This document shows, one piece after another, positions 49,380 through 61,107 of a DNA stretch of 64,000 nt (positions are counted from its first letter, which is position 1; each line of letters opens with the position of its first letter). The notes under the pieces are model-generated. The model was given only the letters and a program-made list of their open reading frames with translations. It was not told where the DNA came from and made no database searches. This stretch comes from Mallotus nudiflorus. Taxonomy: Eukaryota; Streptophyta; Magnoliopsida; Malpighiales; Euphorbiaceae. A program made the translations under genes and the position numbers. The DNA is taken from the NCBI GenBank assembly GCA_947683625.1, contig CANTUR010000009.1, forward strand, positions 1,253,501-1,317,500, in the 5' to 3' direction.

Positions 49380-50425
49380 ATGGGGAGTGAATTTCTTAAC
49401 TTTTCATCACTTTGACCTTTCTTTGATGGTAATGATTACCCAAATTGGAAGTTCAAAATGGAGTTATATTTAAATAGTGATCCCATTAAACTTTAGGATG
49501 TTGTTAAGAAAGGTTGAGAACCACCTAAAGCTACATTTGATGGTGTAGAGACTTCTCTTGCAAGAAGTCAATGGAATAATGAGCAAAAAGAAGACAACTA
49601 CACGAACAAGAAGGCCATGATTATCTTGCTAGCCTCTATGTCAAGAGAAGAAGGTGGAAAAGCTTAACATTGCTAATCTATAAAAGAAGTATGGGAGACA
49701 CTTAGGAACTACTATGAAGGAAATATACAAATAAGAAGCAAAAAGGTTTAACTCCACATGTATGAGTATGTACTCTTTAAGATAAAGTCTCAAGAATCAA
49801 TAATCAAAATGAAAAATCACTTCAATGCTTATCTCACCACTCTAAAAAAACTTGAAAAGCATTTTCTAAGGAAGAATTAAACAATAAGATAATAAGAATC
49901 CTACCTAAGAAGGATTGAGAATCTAGAGTCATTTCAATTAAAGAAGCTCAAGACCTCTTCACTCTCTCAATTGATGTCCTCATTGGGAAGCTCTTTACAT
50001 TTAAGCTTACTATAAAATAAAGAGGAAATAAGAGGGATAAGAAAGAAAAAAAAAGGGAGAGCATTAATGGCCATACAAGAAGCACATGAAGATGAAAGCT
50101 TAGTGGACTTTGGTGAAGAAGATGATAAAATAACAATGATCACTAGAGGGTTCAAAAAGTTCTTAAAAAGAAAAAGCTTCTCAAGGCAAAGAGACAATAA
50201 AAAGTATGATAAGTATAATAGCAAGAAGAGTAAAGAAGTTACTTGCTATGAATATAAGAAACTGGGACACATTAGAAGTGAGTGCCCTAAGCTTAAGTTC
50301 AAGAACAATGGAGCAAAGGATAAGAAGAAGGCCTTTAAAGCTTTATAGGATGACTTATTTAAATCAGAAAAGGAAGAGAAGCAACAAGAAGTGGCCAACC
50401 TTTTCTTTATGACTCTTGAAATGAG
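49380..50425 (+). pseudogene. Sirevirus gag pseudogene
   Basis: Starts at ATG 49380. The N-terminal part contains FFDGNDYPNWKFKMELYL, the typical copia gag opening, followed by SIKEVWETL and a helical middle. The C-terminal part (from about 50067) has an RGFKKFLK basic stretch and a single CCHC-type zinc knuckle at 50244-50285, reading CYEYKKLGHIRSEC. The second cysteine of the CX2CX4HX4C pattern is tyrosine, which should abolish zinc binding. Several in-frame stops (for example after FSSL, and where Trp is expected in DVVKKG*E) and at least one frameshift make it a pseudogene. Confidence 0.85.
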
Positions 50426-51379
50426 GTACCATATTCTTTTTATTCTTCTTGTGATGATGATGAGAGCTCTATTATGAGCAAACTTGCGCTTAAATGTAAA
50501 AGCTTGCTCTCTAAGAAAAATTTTTACAAGCATGAGTTATCTAGCTTGACTAAGGAATTTAAAAACTTAAAGAATTATTTCTCTAAACTTATTGACTCAA
50601 ATGAAAAACTTGCTAATGACTTAAAATCTTCAAATTCCTTGGAGGATTAACTTAAGAAAGCTAATGATGAAAATCTCAAGCTTTCTAAAAAGGTGTTAGA
50701 GTTAAAGAATTCCATTTCTAAATTCAAAAAAGGAAAGGAGACTTTAGATAGTCTACTTGACTCTCGAAAACTCCATGGAATTTGATATACAAATGGAATG
50801 TCTTCTTCCTCATCATCATCTTATATTAAATTTATTAAAGCTTCATGTGATTCTATTTCTTTTACCTTTATACCTCTTGATACTCAAGCCTTTAAAACTA
50901 AAAAGTCTCATATGTTAAATGACAAGGGTAAGTCTCATAAAACCCAATCTTCATTGACACAAAAGGCTAAGGTATAAACCAAAAAGCCCCAACTTATACA
51001 TGCTTACATGTACACTAGATACAACACTCTTAAACATGTTACACAACCATCTCACAATGCACAATGTCATTGTGAATATATGTTATACTCTTCTTATATA
51101 ACATAAAGAAACTTTAAGAAGCCTACACAACCACAACATAAAAGGCATGTCTCATACACTAAATAATCTAATGTTTCTTTAAGAAATAGATTTGCTAATA
51201 TTGAATATTTCTATTGCATGATCAAAGGTCACACTAGCAATGTGTACTTTTATAGAAGACTACACTTGCAGATGCTTCTTTGGATTCCTTTGAGACTAAG
51301 TAGCCTAGACCAGCAAAGGTTTAGGTTTAAAAAAAATGCTTGAATTATGTTATGTAGGTGTTCTTGAAGTCTACAAAAG

Positions 51380-51540
51380 CTAGAAGCAAGTGGTATCTTG
51401 ATAGTGGATGTTCAAGACATATGAAAAAAAGGCAAGGAGCAATTTCATAAACTTGATGCTAAGGATGGATGACATGTCATATTTGGGAATAATGCTAAAG
51501 GGAAGATAGTAGGCATGGCAGCTAGTTATTGTTGCTCACA
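51380..51540 (+). pseudogene. Copia protease (aspartic) relic
   Basis: WYLDSGCSRHM at about 51390-51423 is the copia protease motif, with the catalytic Asp in DSG. Downstream, in a shifted frame, VIFGNNAKGKIVGM is the next conserved stretch of protease. The frameshift and missing flanks mark it as dead. Confidence 0.85.
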
Positions 51541-51569
51541 AGTCTTATAACAAAAACAATAATTTAAGG

Positions 51570-51841
51570 ACTATGGCATAGAACTTGATCACATTCCTAT
51601 AAAATAAGACAATACAAGTACTATAAACCTTAGCAAAATCTCATCCAACACTGTAGAACCAAACTTATAGACATTAGATATCATTTCTTATGTGATCATG
51701 TGCAAAATGGTGATATTCAACTTGAATTTATTGATACAAATCACCAATTAGTGGACATCTTTACTAAGCCACTTTGTGAGGAAAGAATAAATTTCATTAA
51801 GCATGAATTTGGTATGATAGATGGTGCTAGTTTGCCTTGAT
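51570..51841 (+). pseudogene. C-terminal end of copia RNase H
   Basis: Broken frames contain the canonical end of copia polyproteins: a stretch like IELDHIPIK.DNTS, then IDIRYHFL.DHVQNGDIQLEF, then a TNHQLVDIFTKPL motif and a short tail ending near 51840. It follows the protease relic within 150 bp, where about 3 kb of integrase and reverse transcriptase would be expected, so an internal deletion removed most of pol. Confidence 0.8.
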
Positions 51842-52760
51842 TGTATGTTAAATTACTTGAATAATGATTGATCATCCTTAATTTTACAAACATTTATGCA
51901 ATTATGTTATTTAGATTTTTTTATTTCACATTTACTCTTGTTGTAGTTTTTATTTAATCTTTGAAATGTTGTTTTAAATCTCATCATGTGTGATTTTCAT
52001 TGATTATTTGCTATTTAATAACTAATTACTAAAATTATTTCAATAAATTAATTATTTAAAATTAGTAAATTTATTTCATTTATAAGATTTTCCATTTCTA
52101 TGATTCATCATATTAAAGATGTGATTTTTTTATTTGCCTTTATTTCTCACTTTGATGGCTAATTGATTATTGTTATTAATTCCATCAATTAATCTTGTAA
52201 ATTTTGTACATTCATTAATTCTCTTCATTTACATGCTCAATTATGTCAATTTATTATGTTGATTTTATTTACTCTTGATATACTCCTAGTTGAATGTGCT
52301 TTTGTCTCTATTTAGTGTCAATTTTTTCTATAGGGATTAAACTTTCACGTTTTAGGGGTGTTATTGTAAAGTTTTTAAACATTAAAGGACCTTTCTACAT
52401 TTTTATCACAAGCTATTGTAAAGGTTGTAGCTCGTAAAGTCACATCTTTTCATTAGTAGTGCCACTCACAAGCGACGCTTACGATTGTGAGCCACTCATG
52501 AGGAGCAACCTGACAGTCAAAAAATCCTTTTTTCATTGAAATTATAACTCCTCCTTGATGATTCCTATTCCTAAATGGTAACTTGCATCCTAGCTCAATT
52601 TTTTAGCCAAAATTTAATATTTTTTTTAACCTAAATCACTTGTATTTAAACCTCTTGTCACCCCTTTTCACCCTTCACATAAAAAATTCATCATCAACCT
52701 CTTTCTCTTAACTAAACCCTCTCTTCTTCAAATTTTTAGCAACTTCCTTCCTCTTCCACC

Positions 52761-53960
52761 ATGGCTCCTAAAAAGAAGAGTCCTTAAGAAGTTCCTTCCC
52801 TTTCCTCAAGGAGGACTAAAGACCAACTAAAGAAAACCCCTCCCATCTTCTACCCTTCCACTTAAACTAGGCAAAGAATGGTGTAATTTGGGACAAGAAA
52901 AATAATTTCTTCCAAATTTATATCTCAAGTAACTCTGGAGAAGATTGGGTACTTTGATGAAGTCAAAACCATGCTTGAGAGGGTAAGTATATATAGCTTT
53001 GCTTTTGAACCCTTGTTTACCTATCCCTCTCTTGTAATTGAGTTTTTTTCAACCTTTTGCTTAAGAGTTCAATTCTTTAATGACAATAATCCTATGAATA
53101 GCATGATGTTTAAGTTAGGTAGTAGAGATAGGTTCTTAACCTGTCAACAATTTAATGACATATTTAGGTCCAAGCAAGGGGGTATTTCATCTCCTAACAC
53201 CTTATGGTCCCCTCATAATTTTTAGGTTTAATATACTAAACCTAATGCTAGTAGTTGTATGGTAGAACACACCAAATCCTCATCCTTTTCTTCCAAAACT
53301 CTTTGGTATGTGCATAGATTTATAACCTACTCTTTTCATGCAAGGGGCCTTAGCAATAAGGCAATTTTTTTTTATGATTTATTCATTATCCATTGCCTAG
53401 TTGAGAATTTAGATGTAGAGTTAGGAAGATATCTCCAATGGAGACTATGGTTAGCAAGTGATAATGTTAGTATAAGCATATGTGTTGGTGGCATAATCAT
53501 TAAAATTGCCAACTACTTTGGGATTAACTTGAACAATATTCCCTCTATCCCTCATTCCTTTTTTGATGAAAATCTCTTGAAAAACTCTAAGCAATTCAAT
53601 AAAGTTAGGAAGTTATAGGTGTGAAAGGATAAAAAAGGAAGTGAAGATATTAATGAAGACCTTGCTCAAGATTTAGAGGAAATTGAGCACATTGGTAATG
53701 GAGGGCTTGAAGGTGTTGGACTTGAAAAAGACTCTACTTAAGAGTAAGTTTCCTCCCAACCTCAAGTCCCTCTTCAAAGGAAAAGAGTAAGAGGACCCTC
53801 TTTCTCTCAAGGAGTTGATGATGAACCCATTTAGGTAGTAGGCTTCTTTAATCACCTCTCTATTATTGAATCTAACTTCAATAACAGATTTGATCAAGTG
53901 GACATTATACTTGATTGTTTTGAGCATCGCATGGACCACATGGAGTATGACATTCATTAA
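52761..53960 (+). pseudogene. Envelope-like third ORF of the Sirevirus element
   Basis: From ATG 52761 to TAA 53958-53960 there is one constant frame of about 400 codons, broken by about ten in-frame stops but by no frameshift. The opening is Lys/Ser/Pro-rich (MAPKKKSP), followed by a globular part with conserved-looking aromatic residues (about codons 70-280). This resembles the domain annotated in plants as a putative plant transposon protein, found in retroelement third ORFs. An acidic linker follows, then a C-terminal helical stretch. Most stops can be explained by a C-to-T change of a Gln or Arg codon. Function in Sireviruses is unproven; 'envelope-like' is only a positional name. Confidence 0.65.
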
Positions 53961-54139
53961 TTATATACTCATCATAACATTCACTGCTCATGGCCTCCTC
54001 CTTCTCTTTCCTCTTCTGTGATCCTTAAGATGGCACTAATTTTTAGTTTTTTAGTTTATGTTTGGTTTATATCTAGTATCTTAGCTTGCTTAGTTTGTTT
54101 AGTTTATTTATGGTTTTTATTTAGTTTCTTTTCCCTTTT

Positions 54140-54492
54140 TGCTCTTTGATAAAGGGGGAACAGTAAGTGATATGTGGTTTTATTATATCTTAGTATGTTT
54201 TCCATAAGTATTATGTGTTATATTGGTGTTTAATGAAATTATTTCCTTATGTTTGTTATATTTCTCTTTAGCATAATATGAAGTTCCTTCCTTTATGTTT
54301 ATTGCCCTATTATTTCTTCCAATTTATATATTTATAATTGCCTACAATTTCATGTAAGACAATAAATATGTAATTTATGAAATTTCTCCTTTGAAGTTTT
54401 GTATATATTAAGGGGGAGCTTTTAATATAGCACATACACACACTCCATTTATTGTTTATCAAATTAATTATCAAAGTCAAAAACAAGGAGAT
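54140..54492 (+). other. Polypurine tracts and 3' untranslated part of the Sirevirus element
   Basis: Three purine-rich signals: GATAAAGGGGGAA near 54150, TTAAGGGGGAG near 54409, and AAAACAAGGAGAT directly before the 3' LTR. The last is placed to prime plus-strand synthesis. Multiple polypurine copies upstream of the 3' LTR are known from Sireviruses. Confidence 0.7.
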
Positions 54493-55558
54493 TGTTGACC
54501 ATTTGCATGATTAACCCTTTAATTTTGACTTTGACAAGCAATTTGAATTGCTAATGATTTAATTTAAGTGTGTAGGTCCTCATTTGAGTATCAAATTATT
54601 TGTTCAAAGATTGAAGATATGTAATGCTCCCTAAAAGAGCATTTATAAGCAATTTAATAAAGAATATAAAATTATGCAAGTCCTTAAGTTGAATGGATGC
54701 TAAAGGACTTAAAAAATGCAAGTTCCTCAAGTTACAAGTGGCTACTCCACCTTTCACATCATGAGGGGGCTCACGAGTAGCCCCTTTAACAAGCACCTTC
54801 AAGCATTTTAGTGAGCCATAATTTTGAGCTGCTCGCAATCGTGAGTTGCTTGTAAGGGTTTCCTGGTAGCCTCTAATGGCTATATCAGTCTCCAACAATC
54901 GAATTTTTCAAGGCTCATGAGTTGGACACTGCCCTCATGACCATGAGCGGCAGTTCGACTACAAAAAGTTGATTTTCATTAAATAGAGAAGAATAGAGCT
55001 TAGAGAAGCAATTAATTGCTCCAATAGCCATATTGTTTATGCTCAAGCTATATAAATATGCTCTGGGGTTTCATTTAGAAGCTACACACTTTGAATATTA
55101 AATTTCTCTCCTTAGCATTCATTGACCATTAAATCCTTTCAACTACTTTTTAACTCTTGTTAGAGTTGGTTGTGTGTTAAATATATGACTTCTATTTCAT
55201 CTAATTCTTGGGATAGATTAGAAGGGAAGTGAGGTTATTCTCTAAGGAATTGGTTTAAGTGTTTGTCCATTAAAACACTTGCGTTTGTGGTTAGAGCTTA
55301 GCCTTGTTAAAAGCTCATTATTGTAAGTCTAGAGTTGATCTTATAATCTCAATCTTGTTAATAAGATTGGTGTGAGATTGAAAATTCTAACTTAAGAATA
55401 AGTTAGGTGGAGACGTAGATTCATTAGTAAATCAAACTCTTTAAATATTTGTGTTTGATCTTCCAATTTCCTTAATCTTGTTGTAATCTTTGCTTGACTG
55501 CTCTAATTTCCTTTTAATTTTCAAAAGCTCTATTCACCCCTCATCTATGACACTTACA
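54493..55558 (+). repeat. 3' LTR of the Sirevirus-type element
   Basis: 1066 bp, TGTTGACC...CACTTACA, about 90% similar by eye to the 5' LTR over its first part. Confidence 0.9.
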
Positions 55559-56411
55559 TAATATATAACTAATTAGAAAAGAAAAATTTTTGCCTAGATC
55601 AAAATATTTATACTCTCACTCTTTCTCCTACTATATATATATACAACTCTAAAAATATTCAATTTACTCAGTGTCATTTGACATCCTTATAAAAGAATAT
55701 CAAGCTAAAATTAAAAGAATATGAATTCACAAATTTTCAAAATTACTTAATTAATTTAGTTTGTATTATATTAAAAATATTTAATTACTATATTAAGGAG
55801 TTAAGTCCTATTCTTCTAAAGCTTTTTAAATTTGTTTATATTTTTATTTTATTGAAACTACTTAAGTAGTATATTTGAATTAACCTATTCTATTTATATT
55901 TTAAAGTAATCAAATAAAATACATATTAATTTGTAGTTCATATGCTAAGCGGATTCTTTACTAGTTACATTCAGTTATTGAATGTGTGATACATATTCTG
56001 ATTATTTTAAATATAGTTAATAAAAATGTAATAAATGTAACATTCCCCAATTTGTGAAAATTATAAGGAATTTGTGATTCATGTTCTCAGGGATTATAGA
56101 ATGGTGGAGGAGGTTTAGAAAGAAGTACTCCAGAATAGGGTCGATGTTGGGGAAGACCCTTACATGTTCAGAATGGCTTCAATGCAATCATGAGGGTATT
56201 CTTCATGACTCGGAAGTGGTGGGATGGCCAAAGAGATTTGCGATAACAATTTGGTTTTCAATTTATATTTTTTTATTTTATTTAACTCATATAATATCAA
56301 ATCGGACAAAAATTTAATTTTAAATGATTTTAAATACATAAAATTAGCTTCAAATAATATAAATAGTAAGAAAAAATTTATTTTTAATTATATTATCTTT
56401 TTGGGAACTGA
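55559..56411. other. Intergenic DNA upstream of PAG1
   Basis: AT-rich except for 56041-56245, a less biased block beginning GTAACATTCCCC that includes agaagtactccagaa and ggaagacccttacatg phrases and a 78-codon frame of no recognised family (56081-56317). It could be a gene or transposon scrap. No clear promoter elements until 56412. Confidence 0.5.
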
Positions 56412-56461
56412 TGGGCCATAGACATCGGGAGGAGTAAAAAGACTCTTATGGGCTATGGGCT
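56412..56461 (+). promoter_or_regulatory. Three TGGGCY (site II) motifs upstream of PAG1
   Basis: TGGGCC at 56412-56417 and TGGGCT at 56449-56454 and 56456-56461, that is 145-195 bp before the PAG1 start codon. Site II elements bind TCP factors and are typical of plant housekeeping and growth-linked promoters. The exact transcription start is unknown, so some may lie in the leader. Confidence 0.6.
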
Positions 56462-56604
56462 GGAGCCCGATCTATAATCGAGGACCATGTTTTCTTCTCT
56501 GTCTTGACATCTAAGAAAACTCTCTGCTCTGCCTCAATTAAAAAGCTCCAAAACACTGCAAACACCAATTCACAGAGCTAAATCAAATCACAAGCAAAAG
56601 AAAA

Positions 56605-59600
56605 ATGAGCAGCATAGGAACTGGTTACGATCTTTCAGTGACGACTTTCTCTCCGGATGGTCGCGTTTTCCAGATCGAGTACGCTGCTAAAGCCGTCGAT
56701 AACAGCGGGTCTCTCTTCCTCTCTCACTTTTCTTTTTTCTGTTTGTTTCTCGAGAAATCTCTGTATCAATCGTTAATTTTGCTTGTGGAAATAAGGGTGT
56801 CTAGTTTTGAAGTAGAGTTGATCAAAGTAAATAATGCAAGTGTATGAGTAGTATCATTAGGGTTTTTGATTATGTTATGTGGCAATTCTTGATTTATTTA
56901 TTTTTTTTGAATTACTTTTTGATTTGCAGTACTGTTATTGGAATAAAGTGCAAGGATGGGATTGTTATGGTAAAGTTTCTTCTTCTTATATTTAATTTGA
57001 GTGTTACTTTGGGCATTTAGATGAATTCTAGGATGGATTTTGAATGTAATTGTGATTTGTCTTGTGAAATTTAGGGTGTGGAGAAGCTCATAGCTTCTAA
57101 GATGATGTTACCAGGTTCCAATAGAAGAATCCACTCCGTTCATCGTCATTCTGGCATGGTATTTTTTTCTATTTCCCTTTTCAAAGCCTTTACTTTTTAT
57201 CCTGATATCCAAAGAAATCTATGAAAGTTTCTAACTTCGCGTTACATTAGATATCTTGATTGGTTCCTTTTTTCTGGGTTTATTTCGGCTTTATGCTTAT
57301 ATATCTTGGTGCAATGTTGGTGGATGTCATCTTTATCTATAGCAACATAAGCCAGTATAACAGCATCTTTTGCCTCTCATCTGACATGATCTCAGCATCT
57401 TGTTGTCTTCCAATAAATATACACACACATGGGAAATATATTATCCCATTTGTTTTCGGAGCTTACTCAATGAGTGAATGAACTGACTGGGATAATGGGC
57501 ATTGGGCAGACATGCATTTGTGTATGGGTTAAAACTTGAAACAGTTAGTTTTCTGTCTGAAACTTTGTTGTCAACTGGAACTTGACCTGTTAGCTAAGTC
57601 TTTGTTGGTAGGGTGTTGAAAGCAAGAACTTCATGTTGTACATTTGAATATATTTTTGCACTCTTTTGATTAGGTTGCTCTACATGTCTGTATGGGACAA
57701 GTTTAATACAATCAATGACCTTACTAGAGTACTTCGTAATGATAATTTTTGTTTGTTGCTGCTTATCTTATGCTCATATCATTATATTTCTATTTTTATT
57801 TATAGCTATAGGACTTGACTGTTGTACTACATAGTTCATTTAATGAATTTTGTGTTAATGAAAAATTCAGTATTTTGTTGTGCTTTTTGAGTTGGAATAA
57901 TGCATCATTGCCATTTTTTGACGACCTTATTCTTCACCCATAAATATAAATAATATACCTTCTCTATAGTTTTCTGTTAAAATTTGTGAAACTGCAAGTC
58001 TGTTCTTCTAATTTAAGCTGTAGACTTAAATCTCTATCTTATCCTTTCACTGTCACTTTCATTTTTTTTATGCCCATTAAAATGGTTATAAGGAAGATAA
58101 TGGAAGTAACCAACTGCATAGTTTCTATAAATTATATTGTCGGATTTTATGGGAATTTATTTCAGGCAAAGATATGGTGCTCTACAAAACCTTTAAAAAG
58201 CAATGGCGACTCTCTCTAGTAGTTAGTTTATTTTACATTGAGGCTAAAGTTTTGCTCCAATAGTTGCATAACCCATGCTCTTGTTTGTATTTTCCCCGTA
58301 CTTAGTATGCCTATGTGTTAGTTTTTTTTTTTTCCCTTTCCAGTGGTTGGAAAATATGCTTATGTTTTCATTTTTCAATTAGTTTCCTTTTCTGCATTTT
58401 CTTGCGTGCTTGGTTCTTAAGAGTCCAACAAGTTGAGCAAGAATGTTTTGCATTGGTTTTGAATTTGCTAAGTTTCCAACTAACTGTTCCCCAAAAAATA
58501 TCAGGCTGTTGCTGGTTTAGCAGCTGATGGGAGACAAATTGTTGCACGAGCGAAGTCTGAGGCAACCAATTATGAAAGGTTTGTTATTTAGATCATGCTA
58601 TTTTTTTTTTGTGCAATAACAATATAGAAACCCGCTCCATAATTTAAAAAGAAAACATTAACATAGTTGCAAACTTTGATTTCAGTTTTATTTTGGAAGT
58701 GATGGTATTTTCTTAGAGTCTTTAATGCTAATTTTTCATGAACATTTTAGTGGGTGGTCTGGCTTGATATTACTTTGCTTTTCAAATTTTCTTTTGCTAA
58801 AGTTTCATTTTTTCTTCTGTTTGTCAGTGTTTATGGGGAGCCCATCCCTGTGAAGGAACTTGCTGATCATGTTGCTAGTTATGTGCATTTATGCACACTC
58901 TATTGGTGGCTTAGGTAAGGAAGCAGTGGTTCTTAAATTGTTTATTTCTAGCACACAGCCATGCTTGCTTCAGAAAATATATAATTGTTACCAATGGTTC
59001 AGGCCGTTTGGTTGTGGGGTGATTCTTGGTGGTTATGACAGAGATGGACCACAATTGTATATGGTTGAGCCATCTGGCATATCATATGTGAGTTGATTTA
59101 TCCTAATTGTAGCTCTGTATATTGTAATCTACTGTTGACTTTTGGCGATTGCGTTTATTTGTTTGTCAGTTGGTATTTTTTTAATATATTTGTTGCTTGG
59201 AATTTGTTATTTATCATTGTGCTTAATCAAACTTGATAGAGATACTTTGGTGCCGCAATTGGGAAGGGAAAACAGGCTGCTAAAACGTAAGTAATGTCAT
59301 CTTTTTTTGTGTGGTAAATTTATTTAGCCATGTGATATAATCATGATGCTCATCACGAGAGAGCACTTATATTCTGCCTAGATGGTGATGATGGTTTTTA
59401 TTTTGGTTACTTTTTCTTTTTAAACTATGGAAGATAGTAATGTAGATTATGGTTATAAAAATAAATTGGTTCTGGTGAAAATTATCATCTAAAGGTAGTT
59501 AAGACAGCCAGTGCTTTTTGCTCATGTAGTTTATCCTGTTGGAGGTTTTTTTTTTCTTGCTCTCATTTGTTTTGACATAAATATTTGCTTCATTTTTAAC

Positions 59601-61107
59601 TATGCATGTGCTCAATCTACTTGATATTTTGCATTTTCCTTTTTCATTTCTGATGCTTGTATAATTAACATGAACAGAGAAATCGAAAAATTGAAGCTCT
59701 CTGAAATGACCTGCCGTGAAGGGGTTATTGAAGTAGCAAAAATGTGAGTGTTATCTTTTCTTTCATATGTGAATTTCGGTTGTTTTTTGTTTTGAGATTA
59801 TGTTGCTATCTGTGGATTTTTCTTTTTTGAGCTGTTAGTTCTCTTCTTCTACTTCTTCCCTTCTTTCCTCCTCTCAAACCATTTGTTGTCTATGGTAAGT
59901 TTATGGATAAAATAAATCATGGCTAATTTGAGAAGGGAAACATCAAAATAACATGATATCATTTTAGGTTCCAGATCATATGCAAATCTCATCAAATGGA
60001 ATTCTAGAGATCGGCCTTACTAGAACCTATTTCATATTTGTTTATTGGATAAGCCATTGGACACAGTGGATTAATTTTGTTGTAGTTTCAAGTTGAAAAT
60101 ATTTGAAAATGTCTGTCTCTGATAAGTTCTTAAATCCTTGCTTCATGCCTAAAATTAGGAGGGGGGAAGTGAGAATTTCATCCATGAAACAAGAAGGAAA
60201 TTATTGACAAGTACTTGGCTTAAGCTGAAGACTTGAGATGAAATTTTAATTTTTATGTTTTTGCTTAGTCTGTTGTTATTTAATTCTATTCTTTGTCAGC
60301 TTTGCACACTCTAAGTTAGTTATAGTACCTAGTGATGCCCATCAAATTTAGAACCTTTTGTTGTTAAAAAGTGGTTAATTGTTTTTAATTGTCTAACCTA
60401 ATGACTTCTAGCCCTTATATATATTATTTATCATTAAAATGTTGGATGAAGGTATGGCCCTTGTCATATGGCATTAGTTAGAGATCTAAATTGCATCAAG
60501 TGAGCAAGGAATTAAAACCTGAAGGAGGAGATAGGATTCAGCATGCGCTTGGAGTTCTTATGTTTGTAGCATGTACTTGACATGGACTAATTGTTCACAT
60601 CTCCATTGTGCAGCATTTACAAGGTGCACGATGAAGCAAAGGACAAGGCTTTTGAACTGGAATTGAGTTGGGTTTGTGACGAATCAAAGAGAATGCATCA
60701 GAAGGTAATGTTTTGCTCCATACTTCTTTGATGATCATGTTTGTGTTAGAATAATCTTTGGGGCCCATCCAAAATGGAAAATAGCATTAGTTTACATAGG
60801 TTCCAAACAAAAGGAAAAGAAATTGGTTTGGTTAGTGCACTCTTGTCCTATTTTCCACATTTCATGGGGCATTGCTCATTCATGTCACATGCTATTTTTC
60901 CCAGCACATTTGTATTGCATCCTGTTTAGGAGCTTTCTTGTTAGTTTAAGAAATAAGTTCAGACTTCCATTTGATACATGTTAAAGATAAGTGGTGAGCG
61001 TATGCATTAACCCTATGGGTTTATTATCACTGTAGGTTCCTGATGATCTCTTGGAGGAAGCCAAGGCTGCAGCACGAACTGCACTTGAAGAAATGGATGC
61101 TGATTAA
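56605..61107 (+). CDS. PAG1: 20S proteasome subunit alpha type-7 (PAG1)
   Basis: Ten exons on the plus strand: 56605-56708, 56930-56969, 57075-57158, 58505-58578, 58828-58914, 59003-59087, 59240-59286, 59678-59743, 60614-60704 and 61036-61107. All introns are GT-AG. They join to 750 bases: 249 residues plus TAA, the usual plant length. The N-terminus has the proteasome alpha signature (YDLSVTTFSPDGRVFQIEYA, residues 8-27), whose tail helps gate the 20S channel. The nucleophile-hydrolase fold follows, with GIKCKDGIVM, GSNRRIHSVH, a full GGYDRDGPQLY strand region and an acidic C-terminus ending EEMDAD. Alpha subunits lack the catalytic Thr of active beta subunits, as here; the subunit sits in the outer ring of the 20S core in cytosol and nucleus. 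The start is supported by the standard MSSIGTGYDLS opening. No broken exon was found. The long third intron (57159-58504) contains only noncoding frames. Confidence 0.97.

Larger units (their letters stand above)
48242..55558 (+). mobile_element. Sirevirus-type Ty1/copia retrotransposon, defective
   Basis: Both LTRs are present (48242-49328 and 54493-55558), each starting TGTTGACCATTTGCATG and ending CACTTACA. Order inside: primer-binding site, gag with zinc knuckle, protease motif, C-terminal end of RNase H, envelope-like ORF, and purine-rich signals. Integrase, reverse transcriptase and most of RNase H are gone. The third ORF after pol, the wording of the gag, and the repeated AAGGGGGA polypurine strings near 54154 and 54410 are hallmarks of the Sirevirus (SIRE/Maximus) lineage. 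Flanks TAACG (left) and TAATA (right) share only TAA, so the target-site duplication is decayed. About 11 differences in the first 115 aligned LTR bases indicate an old insertion. Confidence 0.9.

Noticed and set aside
48242..55558. Endogenous pararetrovirus or infectious retrovirus as explanation for the third ORF
   Set aside because: LTRs, copia-type protease and RNase H motifs, and multiple polypurine tracts place it in the Sirevirus copia lineage; it is heavily broken and lacks most of pol.
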